Notes: generated by a model from the sequence alone, not told the origin. A stretch of DNA of 64,000 nucleotides from Candidatus Sulfopaludibacter sp. SbA3 (GCA_945861625.1 CAMAVI010000004.1:1-64000); one strand, 5' to 3'. Shown: positions 7,456-17,418, counted from the first letter of the stretch. Translations and numbers: made by a program.

Positions 7456-8830
7456 GCTGTGCGGTTTGCTGGTTCTGTCTGTGCTCGGCGCATCCGCGCA
7501 GACGCAAGTGGATACTATCTGGAGCGCCCGTTGGGTGGTCACGATGGACGCGCGGCGCCGGGTGATTGAGAATGGCGCGGTTGCCGTCCGTGGAGACCAC
7601 ATCGTCGACGTCGGCGCGCGCGCCGACATCGACCGGCAATATCGCGCCGCGCAGCGTCTTGACCGGCCTGAGGCGATTCTGGCTCCCGGATTGGTCAATA
7701 CCCACACGCATGCGGCCATGTCACTGTTCCGCGGCATCGCCGATGACATGAACCTGCAGGACTGGCTGCGGAAAGTCATGTTCCCGGCCGAGGCCAAGAA
7801 CGTCGACCGCGAATTCGTGCGTTGGGGCACGCGATTGGCCGCGCTGGAGATGGCGCTCTCCGGTACCACGACGTACGTCGACATGTATTACTTCGAGGAC
7901 ACCGTCGCCGAGGTCACCAAGCAGGCGGGCTTGCGCGGCATGCTGGGGCAAACTGTGATCGGCTTCCCTGCCCCCGACTTCAAGACTCCACAGGCGTCGC
8001 TGGCGGCGGCCGAGCAATTGTTCAAGCAGTATGCAAATGATCCTCTGATCGTTCCCGCGGTGGCTCCGCACGCGATTTATACGGTTCCGAATGATATTCT
8101 GCAAGCGACGCGCGCGCTTTCCAATCGCTACCAAAAACCGTTAGTGATTCATCTTTCCGAAACGAAAACAGAAAACGACGAGGCGCTGGCGGAGCGGAAG
8201 ATGACTCCCACGGCGGCGCTGGAATCCCTAGGTGTGCTGACCGGGTGGACCCTCGCCGCGCATGGTGTCTGGCTCAGCGATGCCGATATGGCTATCCTTA
8301 AGCGCCGGGACACGGGCCTGGCTCATAATCCATCCAGCAACATGAAACTGGCGAGCGGCGTCGCATCCGTGGGGAAGATCCTCGGTCTGGGGATCGCCAT
8401 GGGATTGGGAACGGACGGCGTGGCGGGTTCCAACAACGATCACAACATGTTCGAGGAAATGGATCTGGCGGCCAAACTGCAGAAAGTGACGACCGGGGAT
8501 CCGCGGGCGCTTCCCGCCACGCAGGCATTCGAAATGGCGACGATCACCGGTGCGCGGGCGCTGCGCATGGACAAGCTGATCGGATCGTTCGAAAAGGACA
8601 AACGCGCCGACATGATCGTGGTCAACATTGCGGCGCCGCACGCCGTTCCGATGTACAGCGTCTATTCGCAGTTGGTTTACGCGCTGAAGGGGAGCGATGT
8701 AACCGACGTGATGGTCAACGGACGGACGCTGGTGCGCGACCGCCGGATGCTGACGCTTGACGCGGGCGCGGTGCTGGCCAAAGCCGCCGAGTACCGGGAG
8801 CGGATCAAGAAGTCCCTGGCAATGAAGTAG
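7436..8830 (+). CDS. Exported amidohydrolase, MtaD/SAH deaminase-like
   Basis: This 464-residue metal-dependent amidohydrolase resembles 5-methylthioadenosine/S-adenosylhomocysteine deaminases and related chlorohydrolases. Metal ligands appear as H90 and H92 (NTHTHA), H239 (IHLSE), H276 (AAHGVW) and D327 (GTDG). Unlike cytosolic MtaD it starts with an apparent signal peptide (residues 1-21, LCGLLVLSVLGASAQ), so it may act in the periplasm on nucleoside-like or other amine substrates. Its start overlaps cdd by 20 nt, which argues for co-translation, and both neighbours remove amino groups from nucleobase compounds. The exact substrate is not established by sequence. Confidence 0.85.
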   Translation: MTVRSFKLCGLLVLSVLGASAQTQVDTIWSARWVVTMDARRRVIENGAVAVRGDHIVDVGARADIDRQYRAAQRLDRPEAILAPGLVNTHTHAAMSLFRGIADDMNLQDWLRKVMFPAEAKNVDREFVRWGTRLAALEMALSGTTTYVDMYYFEDTVAEVTKQAGLRGMLGQTVIGFPAPDFKTPQASLAAAEQLFKQYANDPLIVPAVAPHAIYTVPNDILQATRALSNRYQKPLVIHLSETKTENDEALAERKMTPTAALESLGVLTGWTLAAHGVWLSDADMAILKRRDTGLAHNPSSNMKLASGVASVGKILGLGIAMGLGTDGVAGSNNDHNMFEEMDLAAKLQKVTTGDPRALPATQAFEMATITGARALRMDKLIGSFEKDKRADMIVVNIAAPHAVPMYSVYSQLVYALKGSDVTDVMVNGRTLVRDRRMLTLDAGAVLAKAAEYRERIKKSLAMK

Positions 8831-10415
8831 TCGGCCTCGGGTCTCCCCAGCCTCCACCGCCCGGCGTTTCGATTCGTAAAGAGTCTCCCGCCGCGATCTC
8901 AAACCGGGTCTTTGCTGGAATTTCCCGCTGGCGTGCCGCCGGGGTTTCGCCCTGGCGGGCAGCCGTGACCAGCGTATTGCGTCCGGGCTTGCCGGACTGT
9001 CCGCCGGCCAGTCCGTAAGCTCCCAATTTTCGCCGGTCGGAAAGAATCGTAACTTCGGCGGGCACCAGGAAGCGCAACTCGCGGATGATCCCATCACCGC
9101 CACGATTACGCCCTACTCCACCGGAATTCTTTCGCACGCGATAGCTCTCGATGCGCAGCGGATACTCGTGCTCGAACGCTTCCACCGGCGTGTTCCAGCT
9201 ATTGGTCATGTGCGTATGGCGTGCGTTGTGGCCCGCGCCTTGTATCGACGCACCCATTCCACCGGCAATGGTCTCGTAATACGCAAACGGGCGGCCGCCG
9301 GGGCGCAACCCGCCGAAGCTGAGATTATTCATGGTGCCGCAACTGGCGGCCGGAATGCGGCCGGGCGCGGCTTTAGACAGCGCGCCCAGGATGACGTCGG
9401 TAATGCGCTGCGAGGTCTCCACGTTACCCGCCGCCATCGCCGCCGGTGGCCTGGCGTTGACGATGCTGCCTGCCGGGGCGATGATGCGCACCGGACGCAG
9501 AATGCCCGCGGTAAACGGAATGTCTTCCGGCACCAGACAGCGGAAGACGTACATCGCCGCCGCTGTCGTCACCGCGAGATTAGCGTTCACTGGACCGTCA
9601 ACCTGCGCGCTGGAACCCGTGAAATCCACGATTGCGGCGTTGCCGCTGATGGTCACCGCGACACGGATCGGCAGAAGCTCGCCCGGCGGTCTGTCGCTTT
9701 CGAGATAATCTTCGAAATGATAGGTCCCACGCGGCAACTGACGCAGCGTCGCGCGCATCATGCGTTCACTATAATCCTGCAAATCGCTCATATTGCGCCG
9801 CACGGATGGCTCGCCGTACTTGGCGACAAGCTCCAGTAACCGCACTTCTCCGCGATGGAGCGCCATGAACTGCGCCATGAGGTCGCCTTCGCGCTCTACC
9901 GGCGTGCGTACATTGGCCAGCAGTAACGCGAGCAAGTCGCGATCCATTTTTCCGCCGCGCCGGATCAGCACCGGCGGAATACGTAAGCCCTCCTGGTAGA
10001 TCTCGCGCGCCAGCGGCATGGACCCCGGACTCATCCCGCCCACATCCGCATGATGCGCGCGATTCGCCACATAAAACGCCGGCCGCTTGCTGCCGCGCGT
10101 GTACACAGGCGCCACCGCCGTGATATCGGGAAGATGAGTCCCGCCGCGAAACGGATCATTCACCAGAGCGACGTCGCCGGGATGAAGGTTGAACGCTTCA
10201 CGCACCGCCGCGACCGATAAAGGCATGGCACCCAGGTGCACCGGCATATGGTCGCCCATGGCCACCGTCTCCCCGCGCGAATCGTATACGGCGCAGGAAT
10301 AGTCGCGGCGCTCTTTGATATTGGCTGAGTATGAGGTCTTGCGCAGCACCACGCCCATCTCTTCCGCGATGGAGGTCAGCAGGTGCCGGAACAGTTCGAG
10401 CTCGATCGCCTGCAT
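8805..10415 (-). CDS. Hydantoinase B/oxoprolinase family protein
   Basis: This 536-residue protein matches the HyuB/HydB side of ATP-dependent 5-oxoprolinases, N-methylhydantoinases and acetone carboxylase-like complexes. Diagnostic stretches are KERRDYSCAVYD, GDHMPVHLGAMP, VNDPFRGGTHLPD and AHHADVGG in the first 140 residues and SGGVGRNRGGDG near the C-terminus. I chose ATG 10415 because it begins the conserved part and lies 5 nt beyond the upstream stop; the longer open frame would overlap the preceding gene. The partner HyuA subunit is not in the window. Its last 26 nt overlap the convergent amidohydrolase gene. Confidence 0.88.
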   Translation of the reverse strand: MQAIELELFRHLLTSIAEEMGVVLRKTSYSANIKERRDYSCAVYDSRGETVAMGDHMPVHLGAMPLSVAAVREAFNLHPGDVALVNDPFRGGTHLPDITAVAPVYTRGSKRPAFYVANRAHHADVGGMSPGSMPLAREIYQEGLRIPPVLIRRGGKMDRDLLALLLANVRTPVEREGDLMAQFMALHRGEVRLLELVAKYGEPSVRRNMSDLQDYSERMMRATLRQLPRGTYHFEDYLESDRPPGELLPIRVAVTISGNAAIVDFTGSSAQVDGPVNANLAVTTAAAMYVFRCLVPEDIPFTAGILRPVRIIAPAGSIVNARPPAAMAAGNVETSQRITDVILGALSKAAPGRIPAASCGTMNNLSFGGLRPGGRPFAYYETIAGGMGASIQGAGHNARHTHMTNSWNTPVEAFEHEYPLRIESYRVRKNSGGVGRNRGGDGIIRELRFLVPAEVTILSDRRKLGAYGLAGGQSGKPGRNTLVTAARQGETPAARQREIPAKTRFEIAAGDSLRIETPGGGGWGDPRPTTSLPGTS

Positions 10416-10420
10416 ATGGG

Positions 10421-11158
10421 CTACCGGCAATCCGCTAGGCGAATCTTGAACGTAGCCAGACCCGTCCAATTCCGGCCGCCGCCCTTTTCCAGGTGGTAAG
10501 CGCCGCCGGCGGAATCCGCGCGCAGGCGCAATCCGGAAGAATTCGGGGGGCGTGCATCCTTGATACGGAGAGGAACGTTACTCGTTTGCTTGATTTCCCA
10601 GTTATCGCCGCCGGTCATCGTCCCGTAAAGTTCTTGGCGAGTCGCCTTGCCGCGGCTCGCGTCCAAGACTAATTCGCCGACGTTGAGGGAATTGAAATGA
10701 AACTGCGCAACGGTGCCGTACTTGGTGTCGTCAAACAGCATCTTTTGATTCCATGACTTGCCACCGTCTTTTGTGACCAGCAAAAACGGGTCGCGCGCCA
10801 ACGGGTCGATCATTCCGCCGCTGATCCAGCCGGTCACTTGATCCATAAATTCGATTTGTTCGAGCGAAGCGCTCCGCAAGCGCTCCGCGGGCTCCGTCCA
10901 AGTGATTCCTCCGTCGCCGCTGGTCAGCAAGATGCTGGAGAGCGTTACGTCGCGGGTATGTAAATTGCCTGCAACGAACAGGGATTTTCCGGCGGCCTCG
11001 GCCGAGGACAATTCCAAAAACACTGGACAGGGCTCTTCGGGACTGCAATTCAAACCCAGCGCTTCCACATCCTGCGGCGTACACTGATACGCCACGCCCA
11101 CGGGAGTCTGAGCCGCCAACTGCAGCGCCAAAAATAGCAAGAGGAAGCGAGATCGCAC
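10421..11158 (-). CDS. Exported BNR/YCF48-like repeat protein
   Basis: The protein has 245 residues from GTG 11158; this start gives a clean signal peptide (RFLLLFLALQLAAQ), whereas longer versions would overlap the divergent gene at 11190. Residues 75-160 contain Asp-box-like repeats (SGDGGITWTEP, KDGGKSWNQK, GGDNWEIK), as in BNR/sialidase-type beta-propellers and YCF48-like proteins. With about three units it is shorter than a full six- or seven-blade propeller. Catalytic residues of sialidases are not visible. It is followed after 5 nt by the hydantoinase-B gene, so the two form an operon although no functional link is known. Confidence 0.7.
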   Translation of the reverse strand: MRSRFLLLFLALQLAAQTPVGVAYQCTPQDVEALGLNCSPEEPCPVFLELSSAEAAGKSLFVAGNLHTRDVTLSSILLTSGDGGITWTEPAERLRSASLEQIEFMDQVTGWISGGMIDPLARDPFLLVTKDGGKSWNQKMLFDDTKYGTVAQFHFNSLNVGELVLDASRGKATRQELYGTMTGGDNWEIKQTSNVPLRIKDARPPNSSGLRLRADSAGGAYHLEKGGGRNWTGLATFKIRLADCR

Positions 11159-11189
11159 TTGCCACTCATTGTAGCCGAGGCGGCATACA

Positions 11190-11996
11190 ATGGACATAGC
11201 CGTGCCCGCTCCGCGCATCCCGACGCCGTTTGAGCAACTGGGTCCCCGTGCGTTTTCCTTCTATCCCCCGATCCGCAACCTGGATCACAACGAATGGTTG
11301 TTCCGCCGCGCGGACTGGAATGAGATTCACGTCGTCAACACAAAATCGCGGCAGGAGCTTTGCATCCCGCTCCGGTACCTGGGCGGCGTATCGAGCGTGG
11401 AGGAACCGGTGATCATCGTGGGCCTGGTGAAGGATCTGGAATACCGGGAAGGCTTGCTGGTGCCACCCGTGCCGCGGGTTCTGGAGATGCCTGCTTCCGT
11501 TATCCGGGTCGCGAACGGCGATCCCCTGCCTTGGGCCGCGGCCCCACAACAAAGGCGCCTCGCGCCGGTAGTGGGAATCCGTACGGAGACTCCTGAGGAT
11601 GCTCGCAAGACTAAAACGGCGCTGGGCGCGATTGCCGTCAGTATTCTCATTGCGATTGTGGGCATGGTCGCGGTTCGCGAGGCATCGCGGGCCCGGTTCT
11701 TCAGTACACCTACCCGGTTGTCCCTTCCCTTTACAGCGAACGACGATTATCTTTCGATCGCCGCCAAATGGGGACATCCCTCCACGACCCGTTCCCGTCC
11801 CGCGGGCGATGGAAACGAGTTTTTTCTGTTGCGGTATCCGGAGCGCTACCTGACACTGGTCCTGCTGGGGACGGACCGGAGCCACGCATCTTATCTGGGA
11901 GCGTTAGGCCGCGGCGGCCGGGTGCTCCATTCCACGAAGTTGCGCGACGGCACCGATTCGACGCTTCTGGTCCACGCGGCCAGTTCAGCCCGCTGA
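11190..11996 (+). CDS. Membrane protein of unknown function
   Basis: The protein has 268 residues. A soluble N-terminal part (1-140) includes an RNLDHNEWLFRRADWNEI motif and proline-rich linkers. A single strong transmembrane helix lies at about 144-161 (ALGAIAVSILIAIVGMVA), followed by a soluble C-terminal part (165-268). There is no signal peptide, so the N-terminal domain is probably cytoplasmic and the C-terminal domain periplasmic. I do not recognise a family. An alternative GTG at 11202 is possible. Its stop overlaps the convergent MFS gene by 12 nt. Confidence 0.65.
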   Translation: MDIAVPAPRIPTPFEQLGPRAFSFYPPIRNLDHNEWLFRRADWNEIHVVNTKSRQELCIPLRYLGGVSSVEEPVIIVGLVKDLEYREGLLVPPVPRVLEMPASVIRVANGDPLPWAAAPQQRRLAPVVGIRTETPEDARKTKTALGAIAVSILIAIVGMVAVREASRARFFSTPTRLSLPFTANDDYLSIAAKWGHPSTTRSRPAGDGNEFFLLRYPERYLTLVLLGTDRSHASYLGALGRGGRVLHSTKLRDGTDSTLLVHAASSAR

Positions 11997-13304
11997 CGCT
12001 TCGGCCTCGCCGCGCGCCACATCCACGCGCAACAGCACCAGCAGCCCTCCGATAAAGAATACGATCAGGGACAAGATGGCGAGCCGGTAACTGCGCGTGA
12101 ACTGCAGCGCGATTCCAAACACCAGAGGACTGATCCAACTGGTTCCCTTGTCGCTGATCTCGTAAATACTGAAGTACTCGGCTTCCCTACCCGCGGGAAT
12201 CAACCGCGCAAACAAGGACCGGCTGAGCGCCTGGCTGCCTCCCATGACGATTGCCGCGGCGGCCGCGGCGATAAAGAAGTCAGCCGTGGTGCGGACAGCG
12301 GCATACAGATAGATCAGCGTCGCGGTCCACAACACCAGACTCACGATAATGGCGCGCTTGGCGGATATCGCGGCGGCGAGCCATTGAAATCCAATCGCGC
12401 CCAGGAATCCCACGAACTGCACCATCAGAATCGCGAGTGTCAACTTCGACACGGGGATCTTCAATTCGTCGCTCCCAAATTGCGCCGCCAGCGCCAAGAC
12501 TGCTTGAATCGCGTCGTTATAGAGCAGGTATGCGATCAAGAATGTCATGGTCTGTTTGTAGCGGTAGATATCCGCCACCGTGTGGCGTAGCTGGCCGATG
12601 ACGGCTCCCGCGGCGCGTTGGCCTACTTGCTTGTGCCGGCCTTGCCTTTGCCCGTTCATGGGCCGGCTCCGCAGCACAAGCAGAGCCGGTATGGTGAACA
12701 CGGCCCACCAGACACCGGCTGAACCAAGACTAATACGCACCGCCATCGTTTCGGTGATCCCTAACTTCGTGGCGTTTACGGCCAATAACAGGTTCAACCC
12801 CAGCAAGACTCCGCCGCCGATGTAACCGATCCCCCAACCTCGCGAGGAGACCGCGTCGCGCTGCTCGGGAGGCGCGATCTCCGGCAGGAATGAATTGTAG
12901 ACCACAATCGACGCGCCGAAGCTCACGTTAGCTACGATGAAGAGCGCTCCGCCCAACAGGTAATCCGTCCCTTGCAGCCAGAACATAGCGAATGCGCACG
13001 CCGCGCCGATGTATGCCGTCACGGCCAGGCATTGCTTTTTGCGGTTCCCGTAGTCGGCCACCGCGCCCACGATGGGCAGCACCAGGACTTGCAGGATTAC
13101 GGACAGGCTGACCAGGTAGCTCCAGTAACTGCGGGCGTCGACAGCGATGCCCAGAGGATGCACGAAGCCATCGGGATCCGCCGCGGCTTTGGCGAGGATC
13201 GTCAGGTACGGGCCCAGAAACAGCGCGATGGCCGTCGTCGCGAAGCCTGAGTTCGCCCAATCGTAGAGATACCAGCCCCGTTGCTCGCGAACGCTGTAGT
13301 CCAA
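11985..13304 (-). CDS. MFS transporter, UMF1/Atg22-like
   Basis: The protein has 439 residues with about 11-12 hydrophobic segments. The opening YLYDWANSGFATT (about 13-25) is the hallmark of the UMF1 family of major facilitator carriers, related to yeast vacuolar effluxer Atg22. DYGNRKKQC near residue 85 is the loop 2-3 signature. Start is TTG at 13304, 13 nt downstream of the tgpA-like stop, so the two are probably co-transcribed. The substrate is unknown; amino acids have been suggested for relatives. Confidence 0.85.
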   Translation of the reverse strand: MDYSVREQRGWYLYDWANSGFATTAIALFLGPYLTILAKAAADPDGFVHPLGIAVDARSYWSYLVSLSVILQVLVLPIVGAVADYGNRKKQCLAVTAYIGAACAFAMFWLQGTDYLLGGALFIVANVSFGASIVVYNSFLPEIAPPEQRDAVSSRGWGIGYIGGGVLLGLNLLLAVNATKLGITETMAVRISLGSAGVWWAVFTIPALLVLRSRPMNGQRQGRHKQVGQRAAGAVIGQLRHTVADIYRYKQTMTFLIAYLLYNDAIQAVLALAAQFGSDELKIPVSKLTLAILMVQFVGFLGAIGFQWLAAAISAKRAIIVSLVLWTATLIYLYAAVRTTADFFIAAAAAAIVMGGSQALSRSLFARLIPAGREAEYFSIYEISDKGTSWISPLVFGIALQFTRSYRLAILSLIVFFIGGLLVLLRVDVARGEAEASAG

Positions 13305-13317
13305 GGAATGCCTTATC

Positions 13318-15420
13318 TCAGAGCTGCCGGATTTGTTCCAGTGCCTGGGTCATGCGCGGCACGGCGTCACGGCGGCCGCCGAAACGCAATTCATTGTATG
13401 CCTCGGTTGCTTCCGTGACCAACGCCGCGATCCGCGGGGAGCGTAAGACGCGGGCAAATTCCACGGGAGTGAGCCACGAAGGTTTCTGGAATCCACGTTG
13501 CTCGAGCAACTCGAGCAATTCCTGGTACAAGACGGTCGCGTCCGATTTGCCGGCTTCGCCGCGTTCAAGCTTCCGCGTGTGTGCGCGCCGCCTCCAGCGC
13601 TTGCCGAGGGCGGGCCCAAAAATCAGTCCCAGCGCGAACAGAACCAGCACGACGATCGCGAGTGAGACAAACCGCCAGCTCTGGACCGCGGTTTGTTTCC
13701 ATGAATTCCAGATGGCTTCCGCGTCGGGCATCCGGAAATGACGGCCGGCGTTCTGCACGCGCGTGAAGAGAGCCGCCTGATGACCCATGTCGTAGCTCAT
13801 CACCCAGTCCTGCCAATATTGCGAAAGCGTGTCCGTGAACAGCCCCAGGCGGGTAAGCACTTCGGCGCCACTACGGGTTGTGTCGTACGGAGTGGGGTCG
13901 AACGTGGTCCAGCCGCGCCCGTCGATCCAGGCTTCCACCCAACTGTGGGCGTCCGACGCGCGCACCACCTGCCAGCCGGTCATCGGATTGAACACACCGC
14001 TCTGGAAGCCAGTGACTACGCGCGAGGGAATTCCCAGCGTGCGCAGCATGACGGCCATGGAGGACGCAAAATACTCGCAATGTCCCTTCTTGCGGACAAA
14101 CAAAAAGTGCGCCAGAGGATCATCCACGGGTTTCGACAGTAGTTCCAGCGTGTATCCGTAGTCGTGGCGCAGACGCGTTTCCAGCATGCGCGCCTTCTCG
14201 GCCTGTGACTCCCCGTCCCTGGTCATTTCGCGCGCCAGGTCCGGGATGCGCGGGTCGAGATTGGGCAAACTCAATAAGCCACGCATGGCGCCCGGCGGAA
14301 GCGATGCCGTGTAGCGGCCCTCGGCCCATTCGTTGGGCAAGAATCCGTAAGCGCTGTAGTGCAAGCCCCGTCCTCCGAAACGGGGCGGCACATGAAATCC
14401 ACCGCCGCGTGAATAGCGCAGAAAAGGCACACCGATGCGGATGGTTTCCACCGTGCCGGCGAAGAACAGCGTGTCCGACAAGATGGGTTCCAGGTGCACC
14501 TGATAGATGACATTCGGACCGCGGCCCGCGCCCTCAGTCGCACTGCGTACACGAAGAATCTGGTCCTCCACGCGTAGCGTCTGATCCTGGCCGGGAGCGT
14601 TAAACCACCGCTTGCCGTCGAACTCAGCCAGCGCCGAGCCTCGCCACTTCACGGGCAAGAAGCCCTCTCCCTGAAACGAACGCACGTGCATCACGGTGGC
14701 GCTACTCTGCTGAATCCTGCCGATCTCGCCCAGCGACACGACGTTGGAAAAACCCGACAGGCGGTAGCGCTGCGGCACGAAACGTTCAAAGGCCGCCTGG
14801 GCCGTGCGCGGCAACACCACGAACAATCCAGTGGTCATGACGAGAATGCCGGCGAACAGCAGCGCGGAAAGTGTGCTGAGCCGTCTCGGAAACGCGCTCA
14901 GCGAGGAACGCGATACGACCACCTGCGCTTTCGCCACGCGGCGAACTTCACCGCTCGCCAGGGCGGAAATGGCGAAGAGCACGAATACGGCCAGGTAGAG
15001 GAGGAAGCTGAAACCCGTCGACAGCAAAGCCGCGGCGATCAGCTCCAGTCCCGCGATCGCTTTCAGTGACGCATAATCCCGCGCCGATTTGGCCGTCAGC
15101 AATTTCAAGACGGATAGAAAAAATACCATGTGCACGGTTGCGGCAAGGAACGATCCGGAAATGTAATAGAAATCCAGCGGAAAGAAGCCGAGGTACAGGA
15201 TGGCGATGGCCGCGACAATGCGCGGAGGAATGGTGAACTCGATCACTCCCGCCACCAGCAGAAGCCTGGTGATCAACCCGGCCAATGCGGCAATCGCCGT
15301 GGGCCAATCCAGAAATCCGGATCCCAGCACGGCGAAATAGCCGGCCGCCAGCATTCCCAGCAAGGAATACTCGAAAAACCGGTGGACCACGCCAGGAACC
15401 GCGGCGGCGTTCGGGTTCAT
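13318..15420 (-). CDS. TgpA-like membrane transglutaminase (DUF3488-transglutaminase)
   Basis: The protein has 700 residues. The first 205 hold about six transmembrane helices (DUF3488/TgpA N-terminal region). Then comes a periplasmic transglutaminase-like domain with the complete triad C448 ([10 protein letters not shown]), H492 ([10 protein letters not shown]) and D508 (FDPTP). One more helix lies at about 590-610, and a short cytoplasmic C-terminal part (615-700) resembles DUF4129-type tails. In Pseudomonas TgpA is essential for viability, but its substrate is unsettled. TgpA genes usually sit with a DUF58 gene and a MoxR ATPase; here the DUF58 gene is 5 kb away on the other strand and no MoxR is seen. 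Confidence 0.9.
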   Translation of the reverse strand: MNPNAAAVPGVVHRFFEYSLLGMLAAGYFAVLGSGFLDWPTAIAALAGLITRLLLVAGVIEFTIPPRIVAAIAILYLGFFPLDFYYISGSFLAATVHMVFFLSVLKLLTAKSARDYASLKAIAGLELIAAALLSTGFSFLLYLAVFVLFAISALASGEVRRVAKAQVVVSRSSLSAFPRRLSTLSALLFAGILVMTTGLFVVLPRTAQAAFERFVPQRYRLSGFSNVVSLGEIGRIQQSSATVMHVRSFQGEGFLPVKWRGSALAEFDGKRWFNAPGQDQTLRVEDQILRVRSATEGAGRGPNVIYQVHLEPILSDTLFFAGTVETIRIGVPFLRYSRGGGFHVPPRFGGRGLHYSAYGFLPNEWAEGRYTASLPPGAMRGLLSLPNLDPRIPDLAREMTRDGESQAEKARMLETRLRHDYGYTLELLSKPVDDPLAHFLFVRKKGHCEYFASSMAVMLRTLGIPSRVVTGFQSGVFNPMTGWQVVRASDAHSWVEAWIDGRGWTTFDPTPYDTTRSGAEVLTRLGLFTDTLSQYWQDWVMSYDMGHQAALFTRVQNAGRHFRMPDAEAIWNSWKQTAVQSWRFVSLAIVVLVLFALGLIFGPALGKRWRRRAHTRKLERGEAGKSDATVLYQELLELLEQRGFQKPSWLTPVEFARVLRSPRIAALVTEATEAYNELRFGGRRDAVPRMTQALEQIRQL

Positions 15421-15422
15421 AG

Positions 15423-15448
15423 CTTCATTGTGCTACATCTTCATTGTG
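15423..15448. repeat. 10-bp direct repeat in divergent intergenic region
   Basis: CTTCATTGTG occurs at 15423-15432 and again at 15439-15448, starts 16 bp apart, immediately upstream of the minus-strand tgpA-like start (15420) and ahead of the plus-strand small gene (15473). Two direct repeats in a 52-bp divergent spacer could be an operator or a small duplication. No regulator is identified. Confidence 0.45.
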
Positions 15449-15472
15449 TTAAACCTAGGAGTTACTCATCCT

Positions 15473-15616
15473 ATGGCCAAATTCAAACCGGCTGGCTCGC
15501 GGAAGGCTTCCAGCAAGCGGTCGAACGCCGCGGCGATACCCTGCTTCATCCTGATTCTGACGGGTTCGGCGATTGTCGCGTATCTCTTTTATCAAGTACT
15601 CAAGTCCGCAAACTAG
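15473..15616 (+). CDS. Small basic single-pass membrane protein
   Basis: This 47-residue protein has ATG 15473 preceded by AGGAG (15457-15461). A longer frame from 15428 exists but lacks a ribosome site. The N-terminal 20 residues are strongly basic (several Lys/Arg), and residues 23-42 ([20 protein letters not shown]) form one transmembrane helix. By the positive-inside rule the N-terminus should be cytoplasmic. It has no recognised family. It is followed after 14 nt by rph, so it may share its transcript. Confidence 0.6.
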   Translation: MAKFKPAGSRKASSKRSNAAAIPCFILILTGSAIVAYLFYQVLKSAN

Positions 15617-15630
15617 TATCGAGTCCCCGC

Positions 15631-16347
15631 ATGCGCATCGACCAACGTCTCCCCAACCAGCTCAGGCCCCTGAAGATCACCACGGATTACTTGCTCACCG
15701 CGGAAGGCTCGGTTCTGATCGAACTTGGAAATACACGCGTGCTTTGCACGGCCTCGATTGAAGAATCGGTCCCCGCGTTCCTGCGCAATTCCGGCAAGGG
15801 CTGGGTCACGGCGGAATATTCCATGCTGCCGCGCGCCACCGCGACACGCACGCCTCGCGAAGTCTCCAAGGGCCGCGCGTCCGGCCGGACCATGGAGATC
15901 CAGCGCCTGATCGGCCGCTCCTTGCGTTCCATCATCGATCTGGACGCGCTCGGCGAACGCAGCGTGATCATGGACTGCGACGTTCTGCAGGCCGACGGAG
16001 GCACTCGCACGGCGGCGATCACGGGCGCCTACATAGCCCTCTCCACGGCCATTGGCAAGCTGCTGAAGTATGGGACCTTGAAGCGCACTCCCATTCGCGA
16101 CAGTATCGCCGCGACCAGCGTCGGCGTGGTCAATGGCGTGCCCATGCTCGACCTCTGCTATCAGGAAGACTCGCAGGCGGATGTGGACATGAACGTGGTC
16201 ATGACCGGTTCCGGCCAGTTTGTGGAATTGCAGGCCACCGGGGAGAAAACCGCGTTCGACGAGTCACAGTTGGGCACGCTGCTGACGCTGGCGCGCAACG
16301 GGATCACCGAGTTGATCGCGGCGCAGAAGGCCATCCAAGGTGCATGA
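15631..16347 (+). CDS. rph: Ribonuclease PH
   Basis: RNase PH is a phosphate-dependent 3'-to-5' exonuclease that trims tRNA precursors. The 238-residue length is standard. Family motifs seen are MRIDQR...LRP at the N-terminus, GNTRVLCTA (about 34-42), the [15 protein letters not shown]-type block (here [16 protein letters not shown]), [18 protein letters not shown] (about 112-130) and [18 protein letters not shown] chose ATG 15631 because the upstream open frame overlaps unrelated coding sequence. Its stop overlaps the rdgB start as ATGA, a pairing common in bacteria. Confidence 0.96.
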   Translation: MRIDQRLPNQLRPLKITTDYLLTAEGSVLIELGNTRVLCTASIEESVPAFLRNSGKGWVTAEYSMLPRATATRTPREVSKGRASGRTMEIQRLIGRSLRSIIDLDALGERSVIMDCDVLQADGGTRTAAITGAYIALSTAIGKLLKYGTLKRTPIRDSIAATSVGVVNGVPMLDLCYQEDSQADVDMNVVMTGSGQFVELQATGEKTAFDESQLGTLLTLARNGITELIAAQKAIQGA

Positions 16348-16922
16348 TCGTCTATTGCGCTACCAGTAACCCCGGGAAGCTCCGGGAGTTCCAGAAAGCC
16401 GCGCCCGATTTCGATGTGCGAGCTCTACCCGCAAAGGTTCCTCCGCCGGACGAGAGCGGCAGCACGTTCGAAGCCAACGCGGCCGAAAAGGCGCTGGCCT
16501 ACGGACAGCACACTGCCGAATACCTGTTCGCCGACGATTCCGGGTTGGAAGTGGACGCGCTCGGCGGCGCTCCCGGCGTGTATTCGGCGCGTTACGCCGG
16601 AGAACATGCGACGGATGCCGATAACAATGCCTTGCTCCTGGACCGCTTGAAAGGGATTGCGAATCGGACCGCGCGCTTCGTTTGCGTGATCGCGCTGGTG
16701 CGTGGGGGCCAACTTGTGAAAACGTTTCGCGGCGCCGTGGAGGGCCGCATCATCGATCAAGAGCGCGGCCCGGAAGGGTTCGGGTACGATCCGCTGTTCT
16801 ATTGCGACGCCGTGGGATGCACTTTCGGCGAAGCCGGCATCGAGCAAAAGATGCAGGTGAGCCACCGCGCCAAGGCGCTCAACCAGATGTTCACTTACCT
16901 GCGAAATACCGCTTCCACCTAA
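16344..16922 (+). CDS. rdgB: XTP/dITP diphosphatase (RdgB/HAM1)
   Basis: The enzyme removes non-canonical purine nucleotides (dITP, XTP) by releasing pyrophosphate, preventing their incorporation into DNA and RNA. The 192-residue protein shows the N-terminal SNPGKLREF motif (about 8-16), [22 protein letters not shown]-type substrate loop (about 63-84) and GFGYDPLF (about 145-152). It is translationally coupled to rph by a 4-nt overlap. The last 32 nt overlap the convergent NUDIX gene. Confidence 0.95.
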   Translation: MIVYCATSNPGKLREFQKAAPDFDVRALPAKVPPPDESGSTFEANAAEKALAYGQHTAEYLFADDSGLEVDALGGAPGVYSARYAGEHATDADNNALLLDRLKGIANRTARFVCVIALVRGGQLVKTFRGAVEGRIIDQERGPEGFGYDPLFYCDAVGCTFGEAGIEQKMQVSHRAKALNQMFTYLRNTAST

Positions 16923-17418
16923 GGTACGCCACGTTGGTCTTGGCGTCGCGGATCTTGCCGGACCGGATCATGGCGTCGATTTCTTTCGCGGTAAACCAAC
17001 GCGTCTCGATGCGCTCGTCGTCCATCGGTTGGGCGTCTCCGGCCGTGAGTCCTGTGGCCACGTAGATCGTCATCATCTCGCTCAGGAAACCGGGACTTGG
17101 GTAGAACTCAGCCAGTTTGGTCCATTTCCTGGCGCGATAACCGGTTTCTTCCACCAGTTCACGGCGCGCCGTTTGCAGCGGCTTTTCACCGGGATCGACC
17201 GTTCCCGCCGGCAGCTCCCATAGGAATTGACGGACCGGAAGGCGATACTGGCGCACGAGTAAGATTCGCTTTTTCTCATCGACAGCCATCATGACGGCCG
17301 AGCCTCTGTGATGCACGATGGCGCGTTCAATCTCGAAACCGTCCGGATCGACAGCGTGATCCCAGGTGACGGTGAAGATACGGTTGCGGGTGATTTCCTT
17401 GGAAGAGATGAGTTTCAT
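16891..17418 (-). CDS. NUDIX hydrolase, ADP-ribose pyrophosphatase-like
   Basis: This 175-residue protein starts at ATG 17418, 19 nt after the polX stop; an in-frame start at 17445 would overlap polX. The full Nudix box is present at about residues 78-100 (G-x5-E-x7-REL-x-EE-x-GY, read as GTVDPGEK...ARRELVEETGY). The Pro-rich FYPSPGFLSE downstream is typical of ADP-ribose pyrophosphatases. It should hydrolyse ADP-ribose to AMP and ribose 5-phosphate in the cytoplasm. It is likely co-transcribed with polX. Confidence 0.9.
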   Translation of the reverse strand: MKLISSKEITRNRIFTVTWDHAVDPDGFEIERAIVHHRGSAVMMAVDEKKRILLVRQYRLPVRQFLWELPAGTVDPGEKPLQTARRELVEETGYRARKWTKLAEFYPSPGFLSEMMTIYVATGLTAGDAQPMDDERIETRWFTAKEIDAMIRSGKIRDAKTNVAYLRWKRYFAGK

